Shown here piece after piece: positions 1 to 5,563 of a DNA stretch of 21,650 bases. The DNA comes from a virus. The stretch's first letter is position 1. Each line of letters begins with the position of its first letter. The stretch spans positions 1 to 21,650 of IMG/VR virus record IMGVR_UViG_3300044980_000002. One strand, written 5' to 3'. The notes beneath the pieces were generated by a model that saw only the letters and a program-made list of their open reading frames with translations, ran no database searches and was not told where the DNA came from. Made by a program: the position numbers and the translations under genes.

Positions 1-27
1 CTATGTTCCTTCCCCCATTCCCTCCTT

Positions 28-68
28 AGTTTCCTAGTTTCCTCCCCTTACGCAGGAAACAGGAAACT
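28..68. repeat. GTTTCCT/AGGAAAC dyad (iteron-like hairpin) inside IR-L
   Basis: Two tandem AGTTTCCT units (28-35, 36-43) face AGGAAAC (54-60) and AGGAAACT (61-68). They could form a stem of 15 bp with one bulged A at 36 and a 10-base loop (44-53). No T-run follows on either strand, so it is not a convincing terminator. Its centre lies about 60 bp upstream of the predicted +1 at 108, a common place for activator binding, so a protein-binding site is the likeliest reading. An identical copy lies at 20941-20981. Confidence 0.7.
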
Positions 69-92
69 TTCGCTAGCCAATGACTGTAGGTA

Positions 93-107
93 TGCTATAT
101 TGGGGAA
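93..107 (+). promoter_or_regulatory. Extended -10 promoter in IR-L reading toward the 108-308 gene
   Basis: TGCTATATT at 93-101 fits the extended -10 form TGnTATAAT with one mismatch (hexamer TATATT at 96-101). No good -35 box is at the right distance, as is usual for extended -10 promoters. Counting from the hexamer, +1 falls at 108, the A of the ATG. The only Shine-Dalgarno-like run, GGGGA at 102-106, is one base from the ATG and would not be transcribed, so the message would be leaderless. The promoter is inferred from sequence alone. Confidence 0.5.
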
Positions 108-308
108 ATGAATTTACAAGAGCTAATAGAGTTCGCACAGCAGATGCAAAGATTGCATGGCGACTTAGAAGTGTTTTTTAAAATGAGTTCGGATAGGTTT
201 GTATCTATAGAAGAATTCGCCGTCTACACTGATCCAACAGACAACACAAATATCTTCGTATTGCAATCAGATATAATTGAACGTAGCCATTTGAAAGTTA
301 TTAAATAA
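108..308 (+). CDS. Small phage protein of unknown function (66 aa)
   Basis: I do not recognise the family. The 66-residue acidic product looks like a real small phage protein: a helical start (LQELIEFAQQMQRLHGDLEVFF) followed by a likely strand-rich part with a DPTDNTNIFVL stretch. No signal peptide or membrane segment is visible. Its ATG is the first codon outside the inverted repeat. No normally spaced ribosome site exists, so translation may be leaderless from the repeat promoter. It is the only plus-strand gene left of the late block and converges on rusA; the two stop codons overlap (301-303 and 306-308 within an 8-bp overlap), with no terminator between them. Late transcription would therefore run antisense through it. 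Confidence 0.6.
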   Translation: MNLQELIEFAQQMQRLHGDLEVFFKMSSDRFVSIEEFAVYTDPTDNTNIFVLQSDIIERSHLKVIK

Positions 309-660
309 GCCCCATATTAATTACTATAACGCCATCTAAAGGCATGCAACGCCATATATTAATCTTGTCCACCTGATTGTCATCCACGTATATCTTCGCA
401 TGCTGTAAGGCATCTAGAATCGGTTTTAAGATATTATCTAAATCCCTCCTACGCTTGTCAGGCGGATAGGCTTCAATCAATAAAGCTACCCGATCCCCAC
501 TCTCAAACATTCCCCTATTCCTATAAGCAAGAGAAATAACTTCATCCCTATAGTCAATGCCTTTCTGGGTAATGAAATATCTTCCACCGTTTCTACGCCA
601 ATAGGTATTAATGCTTGGAGGCCAAGAAGTTTTAATGGTTAGAGTTTTGTTATCAGGCAT
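301..660 (-). CDS. rusA: RusA-type Holliday junction resolvase
   Basis: The 119-residue product matches the RusA family in length (E. coli RusA has 120) and motifs. The key acidic and basic residues of E. coli RusA (D70, D72, K76, D91) have counterparts at D73, D75, K79 and D94 with identical spacing, in the segment YPPDKRRRDLDNILKPILDA and the later YVDDNQVD. The N-terminal PPSINTYWRR is also typical. RusA dimers cut four-way DNA junctions symmetrically. In phages they resolve branched replication or recombination DNA, which must be unbranched for packaging. Its ATG overlaps the stop of the membrane-protein gene upstream (TAATG), so translation is probably coupled. It is the last gene of the late operon, away from replication genes, a position that suits clearing branches at packaging time. 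Confidence 0.93.
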   Translation of the reverse strand: MPDNKTLTIKTSWPPSINTYWRRNGGRYFITQKGIDYRDEVISLAYRNRGMFESGDRVALLIEAYPPDKRRRDLDNILKPILDALQHAKIYVDDNQVDKINIWRCMPLDGVIVINMGLI

Positions 661-890
661 TAGGGGATGACTTCCTTAGCGGCTGGGGGCTGAGTGCCTT
701 CGATCTCTGCTGCGAGCTTTGAGAAGTTTACATCAATGCCTTCAGCGTGGAGGATTGTTTCGGCAGCTCTTTCGATCGGAACTTCGGTGGTTCCATATTT
801 AATTATACAGAGACCGCCGATAACGAAACATAGAAGTATGAGTACCATTATCAGCGGCTCAAACATTCCCAGAACTTTCCTTGTTCTCAT
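660..890 (-). CDS. Small single-span membrane protein, holin- or spanin-like
   Basis: The 76-residue product has a short basic N-terminus (MRTRKVLG), one hydrophobic segment at about residues 12-30 (LIMVLILLCFVIGGLCII), then a soluble tail with TEVPIERAAETILHAEGIDVNFS. A tail of the type 'PIE.AAE.I...GIDV..S' recurs in small phage membrane proteins next to lysis genes. It lies just downstream of the lysozyme-like gene, overlapping its 3' end by 32 bases, which supports a lysis role: a holin that opens the inner membrane, or an inner-membrane spanin. A second start, ATG at 866 (68 aa), has an AAGGA site at longer than ideal distance; it would remove the basic N-terminus and most of the overlap. 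There is no lipobox and no second membrane gene. The membrane segment is clear, the precise role is not. Confidence 0.6.
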   Translation of the reverse strand: MRTRKVLGMFEPLIMVLILLCFVIGGLCIIKYGTTEVPIERAAETILHAEGIDVNFSKLAAEIEGTQPPAAKEVIP

Positions 891-1368
891 GAATTATCCA
901 TCCCTGTATATCTTGGGCTGCTCTTACAAACGCTTCTACGCTTGCTGCCCCTTCACTTGTATTGTAATACTTTTTGTAATGGTTGGCTTGAGCTTCCACA
1001 TCTTTATAGGATGGAATAGGTTCATGAATCATGTAGTACTTTGTCCTGGCTATGAGGCAGTTCAAAGACATATCGCTTATAACAGTGATTGGATTGTTCG
1101 GAAGGTTGACACGCTCTGTATAAGAAACAATGGCGTTATATAAGGCATGAGCGTTAGTTTGTAGATATCTTCTAACGTCTTCATAGGTTGCCCATTCTAC
1201 TTGGAAAAATCCTAGAGCTGGCCCTTCAGGTAATTGCTTGAGGTGTGTGAGTTTAGATTCAACCATGGCGGTACATACCATTAGGTACATAGCATCCAGT
1301 GAATACATGCCACAAGCCTTTAGAGCTGGCTCTAGTATTAAATTCACAAATTGATGTGGATTTATCAA
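859..1368 (-). CDS. Lysozyme/transglycosylase-like peptidoglycan hydrolase (putative endolysin)
   Basis: The 169-residue product has the pattern of a phage lysozyme-like fold: VCTAMVESKLTHL (candidate catalytic Glu37), then PEGPALGFFQVEWATYEDV (residues 47-65), where GPALG.FQ.E is the family hallmark. Later come conserved helices with SLNCLIARTKYY and YKKYYNTSEG (about 131-140), which is also typical. It should cleave the glycan strand. No signal peptide is seen, so release would need a holin, possibly the adjacent membrane protein. It could instead be virion-borne, since the large ejection protein here shows no hydrolase domain; the position beside the membrane gene favours lysis. The start is TTG at 1368, directly after the TAA of the gene upstream; the family's first helix (FVNLILEPALKA) needs this start rather than the ATG 20 codons later. 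Confidence 0.75.
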   Translation of the reverse strand: MINPHQFVNLILEPALKACGMYSLDAMYLMVCTAMVESKLTHLKQLPEGPALGFFQVEWATYEDVRRYLQTNAHALYNAIVSYTERVNLPNNPITVISDMSLNCLIARTKYYMIHEPIPSYKDVEAQANHYKKYYNTSEGAASVEAFVRAAQDIQGWIIHENKESSGNV

Positions 1369-1554
1369 TTAGCGCATCTTGCTGGCTTTGCCAGATTGAA
1401 TCTTCTTCTCAGTGGCTTTTACGCCAGCTTTAGATTCAGCCTTGCGACCTTCTTTTTGAACTGCGGCACGTTCTTTAACGCCACGTCTGCCGTTCTTCTC
1501 ATCACCTTTTCCGCCGCGTGGTGACTTCATCTCTTTAGAGTTATCAGTTTTCAT
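1369..1554 (-). CDS. Small lysine-rich basic protein, unknown function
   Basis: The 61-residue product is almost wholly charged: runs such as SPRGGKGDEKNGRRG and KEGRKAESKAGVKATEKK, with few hydrophobic residues. It is probably disordered and strongly basic, which would suit nucleic-acid binding or packing inside the head, but no family is recognised. The ATG overlaps the TAA of the gene upstream (TAATG), a sign of coupled translation, and its TAA touches the TTG of the lysozyme-like gene. It belongs to a group of four small genes (1369-2174) between the fibre cassette and the lysis genes. Confidence 0.7.
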   Translation of the reverse strand: MKTDNSKEMKSPRGGKGDEKNGRRGVKERAAVQKEGRKAESKAGVKATEKKIQSGKASKMR

Positions 1555-1685
1555 TACTTGCTCCGTTTAGGTTTAACTTTTTCTGGCAGCTTTTTTCCTT
1601 TCGGAGTTTCCTTCTGCCATCTCTCAGCCATAGCCGGATGGTTTGCGTACATCCACCGTCTTTGATCTTCACTAACAAATGGCAT
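1554..1685 (-). CDS. Short conserved phage protein with QRRWMYANHP motif (43 aa)
   Basis: This gene is below common length cut-offs. Translated from the ATG at 1685, it begins MPFVSEDQRRWMYANHP, continues AMAERWQKETPKGKKLPEKV, and ends in a basic KPKRSK tail. The pattern (P-F-x-S-x-x-Q-R-R-[WY]-M-[YF]-A-x-H-P ... W-x-K-E-T-P) is a well-known tiny phage protein of unknown function, often found among virion and lysis genes. AAGGAG lies 8 bases before the ATG, at the very end of the DUF6582-like gene upstream, and its TAA overlaps the next ATG (TAATG). The start, ribosome site, family match and exact fit between neighbours make it convincing despite its size. Confidence 0.88.
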   Translation of the reverse strand: MPFVSEDQRRWMYANHPAMAERWQKETPKGKKLPEKVKPKRSK

Positions 1686-1690
1686 ATCAA

Positions 1691-1897
1691 TTACTCCTTG
1701 TCAAGCATCGCATGCGCTTTAGCTCGAACACGGTTAGCCTCAGAGACAGATATATGCCCATTCTCCAATGATTGCGTAACTCTGCCCAAAGCATTACGAG
1801 CATGCGCCTTGTCCTCGATTGGATACTTCCTCTCTCTTGGTAATGCGAAATCACTCTTAGGTAAACTCTCGCGCTCTCCATAAGTAAGCTTAGACAT
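1691..1897 (-). CDS. DUF6582-like small phage protein
   Basis: The ATG at 1897 is chosen over an upstream in-frame start at 1954 because GGAGG sits 6 bases before it, inside the last codons of the gene upstream, and the longer form would overlap that gene by about 56 bases. The 68-residue product contains RESLPKSDFALPRERKYPIEDKAHARNALGRV, the core pattern (LP.S.FALP..R.YPI.D..HARNALARV) of a small domain catalogued as DUF6582, widespread in phages and prophages, of unknown function. In longer relatives it is joined to other phage domains; here it stands alone. It is the second of four tightly packed small genes and was probably translated with them. Confidence 0.82.
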   Translation of the reverse strand: MSKLTYGERESLPKSDFALPRERKYPIEDKAHARNALGRVTQSLENGHISVSEANRVRAKAHAMLDKE

Positions 1898-1898
1898 T

Positions 1899-2174
1899 TT
1901 AGGCCTCCATATCTTCAGTAAATCTTGACTCTCTTGGCTTATCCTCTTTTGCAAGCCGTTCGTTCATGGCACGTTCACGGGTAGCACTAGGGATGGCATA
2001 GTTAGTTCTGCCAGGCTTAGCTAGCCCCATCTTTGGCTCTTGGCTCTTAACCCGAAGCCCATCAATAGATTCAACCGCTCTGCGATTATCTTCCTGATGA
2101 ACTGGGTAGCCAGAACTATTAGGACGTGCGCCATTGTTTTTAGGTTTACTGTCTTTGTACATATCTTCTTTCAT
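1899..2174 (-). CDS. Small hydrophilic, probably disordered protein, unknown function
   Basis: I do not recognise this 91-residue product. It is rich in K, R, E, N and P with few hydrophobic residues (MKEDMYKDSKPKNNGARPN at the start, ERLAKEDKPRESRFTEDMEA at the end), so it is probably largely unfolded on its own. No signal or membrane segment is seen. The ATG at 2174 has AAGGAG six bases upstream, a strong site. Its TAA is one base before the ATG of the DUF6582-like gene, whose ribosome site lies inside this gene's last codons, so the two are probably co-translated. Confidence 0.72.
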   Translation of the reverse strand: MKEDMYKDSKPKNNGARPNSSGYPVHQEDNRRAVESIDGLRVKSQEPKMGLAKPGRTNYAIPSATRERAMNERLAKEDKPRESRFTEDMEA

Positions 2175-2183
2175 GATAACTCC

Positions 2184-2732
2184 TTAACCTGTAATGCTAT
2201 TCAAATAAAAATTACCGGAAGTAATAACGCCGGTATCCACATAGAATTGTAGTGCATTTACATTAGCCATCGTATAGAAGCCGCTTCCAGAGAATGTAAA
2301 GTAATATGTAGTAAATGCTAATCCAGTATAGGTGAGCGCAGAGTAACCGCTATCGGGAGAGAATAATTTAATATTGAAAAATGCTGGACTACTGCTTGGT
2401 GCGTTCTCATTGATGAATAGTTGAATGAATGAAACATTGGTGCCACCGGTTCCGCTTACTGAGGCTGAGCCAATGAAAGGTTGATCTATAAACCCCCATC
2501 CATAATTATTACCGCTATCATATGACACGCCATTGTTAGTAGAAAATCTAACCTTCAATGAAGCATTAGTGCTTAATACAAGATTATCAATAAAGATATC
2601 ATAAGATGAATTAACGGATGATAAATTTACAAAAGAAATATTAGCACTGCTGGACGCTACTTGCTTTTGAACAAGGTTATAGCTGCCACCACTTGATCCA
2701 CCGCCAGTTGTAAAGCTTGAGGTATCGCTCAT
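2184..2732 (-). CDS. Putative receptor-binding or fibre-tip protein (182 aa)
   Basis: The 182-residue product starts with a Gly/Ser linker (TTGGGSSGGSYNLVQKQ) and continues as an aromatic, Ser/Thr/Asn-rich beta-type domain (about residues 20-182) with no Cys, a composition typical of phage fibre tips. Its core, from 'SSSANISFVNLSS..SSYDIFI' to the glycine-rich 'SYDSGNNYGWGF', resembles the C-terminal part of the 2973-3638 product ('SASSSLEFASLFSSTYYQYLFLF' to 'ATAGGYVATNYQW'), so the two are probably diverged relatives. Unlike that protein it lacks the MTTYNN... adaptor at its N-terminus. The ATG overlaps the stop of the gene upstream (ATGA), with GGTGGGAA just before. A carbohydrate- or receptor-binding role is inferred from composition and position. 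Confidence 0.55.
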   Translation of the reverse strand: MSDTSSFTTGGGSSGGSYNLVQKQVASSSANISFVNLSSVNSSYDIFIDNLVLSTNASLKVRFSTNNGVSYDSGNNYGWGFIDQPFIGSASVSGTGGTNVSFIQLFINENAPSSSPAFFNIKLFSPDSGYSALTYTGLAFTTYYFTFSGSGFYTMANVNALQFYVDTGVITSGNFYLNSITG

Positions 2733-2968
2733 GTTATTCCCACCTTTGCTTCTAATGCTTTGATTCTATCCTCGATTGATACAACTGCTTTCTTTGCCTC
2801 AATCTCTAAAGCTTGTCTTGCTTCATTGGCTGCCCACCTTGCCAGCTCTTGTGCTTCTTCTTCCGCAGTTAATTCTATTTGCTTAACTACCGGCGAATGT
2901 TCTGCTATTGGCAATAAAAGATTAGCAGCTTTTACAGCGCAGTCATAAACCAAATTGTGTAATGCCAT
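2729..2968 (-). CDS. Small coiled-coil protein in the fibre cassette
   Basis: The 79-residue product is predicted helical. A first part (MALHNLVYDCAVKAANLLLPIAE) is followed by a long charged alanine-rich helix (ELTAEEEAQELARWAANEARQALEIEAKK) and ends in SIEDRIKALEAKVGIT, a coiled-coil pattern. Short genes of this kind often sit between fibre genes, where some act as assembly chaperones; that role is only an inference here. AGGA lies seven bases before its ATG, overlapping the stop of the preceding fibre-like gene, and its stop overlaps the next ATG as ATGA. No membrane segment is evident. Confidence 0.6.
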   Translation of the reverse strand: MALHNLVYDCAVKAANLLLPIAEHSPVVKQIELTAEEEAQELARWAANEARQALEIEAKKAVVSIEDRIKALEAKVGIT

Positions 2969-2972
2969 AATA

Positions 2973-3638
2973 TTATCCTGCTGTTATTCCAAATACATCT
3001 ATAATGCCAGAAGCTATCGTGCTGGTATTCATAAAGAATTTAATCTTTGTGAAAGTTGCTGCTGGTTGAAACCATGCGCCATTGGCGGCGATGACTTGTG
3101 ATCCAGTAGCACCATAGTTCCATTCAAGATTCATTGAAGCACACGCTGGATTGCTAGAACCATTCGGCCCAGAGATTAGCATCTGTCCATTCAACCCACC
3201 ATTTGTCGATGTACTTGAAAGCCCCCATGAACCGCCAGAATTAGTTAGTGTTGCTTGCGTATCGCTTGTACTATTAGAATTTTCAATCGTACCACCAACC
3301 CAACAGTTACTAGCCCATTGGTAATTGGTTGCAACATAACCTCCAGCCGTAGCGACTTGGCACTGTAAATATGCTTGGTTAGTCGTAGGCACTATCTGCC
3401 TAAATAAAAATAGATACTGGTAATATGTAGAGCTAAAAAGACTAGCAAATTCAAGGGATGAACTAGCACTAGCAGTTAATGTGGCTAAAGCTACAACAGC
3501 ACCTCCTCCACCCCCACTTCCGTTACTTGCAGCCGTAATTAAACCAGCTGCGTTAACAGTTAGATTAGTGTTGGTATAACTACCGGCACTCACACCCGTA
3601 GGATTGGCAGTGTTTGTGGCGTTATTGTATGTAGTCAT
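2973..3638 (-). CDS. Fibre-like protein with shared N-terminal adaptor and its own C-terminal domain (221 aa)
   Basis: The first 45 residues (MTTYNNATNTANPTGVSAGS, then YTNTNLTVNAAGLITAAS) are nearly the same as in the adjacent 152-residue product, and end in a GSGGGGG linker. The rest (about 50-221) is a Ser/Thr/Asn/aromatic-rich beta domain with 'EFASLFSSTYYQYLFLF' and several Trp residues. It is different from the 152-residue protein's C-terminus but distantly like the 2184-2732 product. The 'SYTN.N.TV.A.G.ITAAS.G' segment is a common connector in phage fibres. The likely role is a receptor-binding or fibre-associated subunit carried on a shared attachment module. AAGGTG precedes the ATG. 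The adaptor similarity is seen directly; function is inferred. Confidence 0.65.
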   Translation of the reverse strand: MTTYNNATNTANPTGVSAGSYTNTNLTVNAAGLITAASNGSGGGGGAVVALATLTASASSSLEFASLFSSTYYQYLFLFRQIVPTTNQAYLQCQVATAGGYVATNYQWASNCWVGGTIENSNSTSDTQATLTNSGGSWGLSSTSTNGGLNGQMLISGPNGSSNPACASMNLEWNYGATGSQVIAANGAWFQPAATFTKIKFFMNTSTIASGIIDVFGITAG

Positions 3639-3646
3639 ATTTCACC

Positions 3647-4105
3647 TTATGCGTAAGCAATATTACCCTGTGTAGCATATGCAGTAAATGTAGTATTAGC
3701 TGTCACACATCGAATTGTTACACAGTCAAATTGGTTTGAAGATGTAAGCGTTCCAGATGTTGTAGTACAGGTTGCAGTTCCGAAATGGATTGTCTGGCCT
3801 GATGCTTCAGCTACTTGCCAACCACCTGAACCAGCTAGCCCACCAATGATTGTGTATTCATCGCCTACCGCCGCAGTTGCAGGGAGTGTGAATACTGTTT
3901 GGCCGCCAGTGTAATTATTTACATACACGTTACCGGCAGCAAGGGTTGCAGTTGAAGTTGTTTGATTTACAACCGTACCACTCCCACCGCTGGATGCTGC
4001 GGTAATTTGACCGGCGGCATTAACGGTAATGTTAGCATTTGTATAAGAACCAGCAGAGACTCCAGAAGGTATGGAGGTATTCGTACTGTTATTGTAAGTG
4101 GTCAT
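3647..4105 (-). CDS. Fibre-like protein duplicating the main fibre's C-terminal domain (152 aa)
   Basis: Residues 1-42 are the MTTYNN...GSYTNANITVNAAGQITAAS adaptor shared with the 221-residue product. Residues about 46-152 match residues 378-480 of the main fibre: VFTLPATAAVGDEYTIIG against AFTLPTTAAIGDIMEIAG, and SGTLTSSNQFDCVTIRCVTANTTF against TGSLASSNTGDCIRLLCTATNTNW, both ending near-identically in N(I/L)(A/S)YA. This beta-rich domain is probably a fibre tip. The gene looks like a detached and diverged copy of the fibre's last domain on its own adaptor, either an accessory receptor-binding subunit or a reservoir for recombination. AAGGAG sits seven bases before the ATG and overlaps the fibre gene's stop. 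Confidence 0.7.
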   Translation of the reverse strand: MTTYNNSTNTSIPSGVSAGSYTNANITVNAAGQITAASSGGSGTVVNQTTSTATLAAGNVYVNNYTGGQTVFTLPATAAVGDEYTIIGGLAGSGGWQVAEASGQTIHFGTATCTTTSGTLTSSNQFDCVTIRCVTANTTFTAYATQGNIAYA

Positions 4106-4117
4106 TTAAGGTCTCCT

Positions 4118-5560
4118 TTAAGCGTAACTCAAGTTTCCGAAATCTCCGAGGACGATCCAATTCGTATTTGTTGCAGTACATAATAATCTTATGCAATCAC
4201 CGGTGTTGGAGGATGCTAGTGATCCAGTTGCGCCAAGGCTGGTTGCAACTTTACCAAACTGAATTTGTTGGCCAGCATTTTGAATAATGCTCCAGCTATT
4301 ATTATATCCTGCAATTTCCATTATATCGCCAATAGCCGCAGTTGTTGGTAATGTGAAAGCAACACTGCCACCATTAACAATATAGTTAACACCGCTAACC
4401 ATTTGCGTTGCACTAGATACTGTTTGCCATGAGCCTGTCACTGGGCTTGGTTGCGGAATTACCTTACCACGCCAATTAAAGAAGTAACCCATTGTAGTGG
4501 TAAGTGCATTGAATAATGGTTTCTCCACTGAGCCTGGCGTGGTAGGAGCGGTCGCTGTGAGCGCACCGGCTACGGCATCACTTAAGAAATTAATTCCAGG
4601 TGTTAGCGGATTTGTTGGATTTACGAGGCCTTCTGTGGTTAGGATAAATGAATTGACATTGATAACATTTGTAACCATACCAACTGCTTCGGCGGTTGCT
4701 AGAGTATTTGCTTGTGCTAATGCCCAGGCTGAGCCAGTCCAGTAGAGGATTTGATCTAAAGTGAATCCATGCGCCACCTGATTAACAGTAGTGGTTGTTG
4801 CGCTACCATTGCCACCACCACCAGAACCATTAGATGCAACTGTGATTCTACCATAAGCATCAACTGTTATATTGGCATTAGTATAGCTGCCAGGAGTTAA
4901 TCCGCCGATCGCCGGTAAATCGACACCAATAATACCCGTTGAAGTTACTGGGTTGGTTCCACTTAAAGCAAGAGTAGATGTAGTTAGGCCAACAGAAGTT
5001 ACACTGCCTCCTCCTCCACCACCTGAAGGAATTGGAACTGCAATGATTGCATCGTTCCCTGCATCTTTTTCCCAGATATAAGTTGGAGGAAGATAAGGGA
5101 TAATATTATCTGTAATATCGTTAGTATTTAGTGTTTCACTGTTATTGTATTTAATTGACAGATAATTATCACATAACAATCTTTCTTGAATCATCATGAT
5201 AATACGATTGAAATCTTCATTTAACATTGTTGGATTGAAGTTCAAGGTATTGTATAGGTTCATTCGATCAACCGGAGTCATCCGCGTAATCGTAATGATA
5301 TCGCCAGCATTAACTACAAATGCAGGATTGAAATTAACTTGAATATAGTAATTACTACCGACGTATATGACGGTGTAGTTAATTGGATCTACAAGCTGTA
5401 AGAAATCATTAGCCGGTGTTCCACCAGGTCTGTAATAAACAGTAACATCAGTTGTAGCGTCTGCCGTCCAATTAGTCGAGAATTGTAATTGGTTAGGGGA
5501 TGCAATGATTTGCGTCCAAGGCAATGTTAAATTAATCGGTATGGCTGGACTGTATGGCAT
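4118..5560 (-). CDS. Main tail fibre protein (480 aa)
   Basis: Residues 1-130 resemble the T7 gp17-type N-terminal part that docks fibres on the tail, including 'ITITRMTPVDRMNLYNTLNF' and 'LNEDFNRIIMMIQE'. A poly-Gly linker (180-185) leads to VTSVGL repeats and the connector 'PGSYTNANITVDAYGRITVA' (223-242), then a second glycine linker (about 245-251). Next is a common fibre domain (about 258-365: 'YWTGSAWALAQAN', 'TPGINFLSDAVAGALT', 'GYFFNWRGKV'). The last about 100 residues form the domain duplicated in the neighbouring 152-residue protein. At 480 residues it is shorter than T7 gp17 (553), and it lacks an obvious intramolecular chaperone. It follows the ejection-protein genes, the usual place in T7-like phages. 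Receptor binding is inferred from architecture. Confidence 0.82.
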   Translation of the reverse strand: MPYSPAIPINLTLPWTQIIASPNQLQFSTNWTADATTDVTVYYRPGGTPANDFLQLVDPINYTVIYVGSNYYIQVNFNPAFVVNAGDIITITRMTPVDRMNLYNTLNFNPTMLNEDFNRIIMMIQERLLCDNYLSIKYNNSETLNTNDITDNIIPYLPPTYIWEKDAGNDAIIAVPIPSGGGGGGSVTSVGLTTSTLALSGTNPVTSTGIIGVDLPAIGGLTPGSYTNANITVDAYGRITVASNGSGGGGNGSATTTTVNQVAHGFTLDQILYWTGSAWALAQANTLATAEAVGMVTNVINVNSFILTTEGLVNPTNPLTPGINFLSDAVAGALTATAPTTPGSVEKPLFNALTTTMGYFFNWRGKVIPQPSPVTGSWQTVSSATQMVSGVNYIVNGGSVAFTLPTTAAIGDIMEIAGYNNSWSIIQNAGQQIQFGKVATSLGATGSLASSNTGDCIRLLCTATNTNWIVLGDFGNLSYA

Positions 5561-5563
5561 TTT

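Larger units (their letters stand above)
1..107 (+). repeat. Left copy of a perfect inverted repeat of at least 107 bp (IR-L)
   Basis: Read base by base, 1-107 is the exact reverse complement of 20902-21008. The match stops at 108 (A here, G in the mate's complement), at the ATG of the next gene. It cannot be followed leftward because the window starts here, so the true length is 107 bp or more. The element has three parts: a C-rich stretch (about 8-27), a GTTTCCT/AGGAAAC dyad (28-68), and an extended -10 promoter (93-101) pointing into the block between the copies. The repeat is seen directly. Its role is inferred: a duplicated control element, a recombination site for inverting the late block, or an assembly artefact. 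Confidence 0.97.

Noticed and set aside
859-1143. Plus-strand open frame of 149 codons at 694-1143 opposite the lysis genes
   Set aside because: It is antisense to two well-supported genes; its product is an unlikely mix rich in Cys, Ile and Phe with no ribosome site.
1691-1954. Longer 87-codon form of the DUF6582-like gene
   Set aside because: It overlaps the upstream gene by about 56 bases; the ATG at 1897 has an ideal GGAGG and matches where the conserved domain begins.
2184-5560. Diversity-generating retroelement suggested by BPP-1-like genes and repeated fibre segments
   Set aside because: No reverse transcriptase, accessory gene or short template repeat with adenine-specific changes is seen; the repeats are whole diverged domains.
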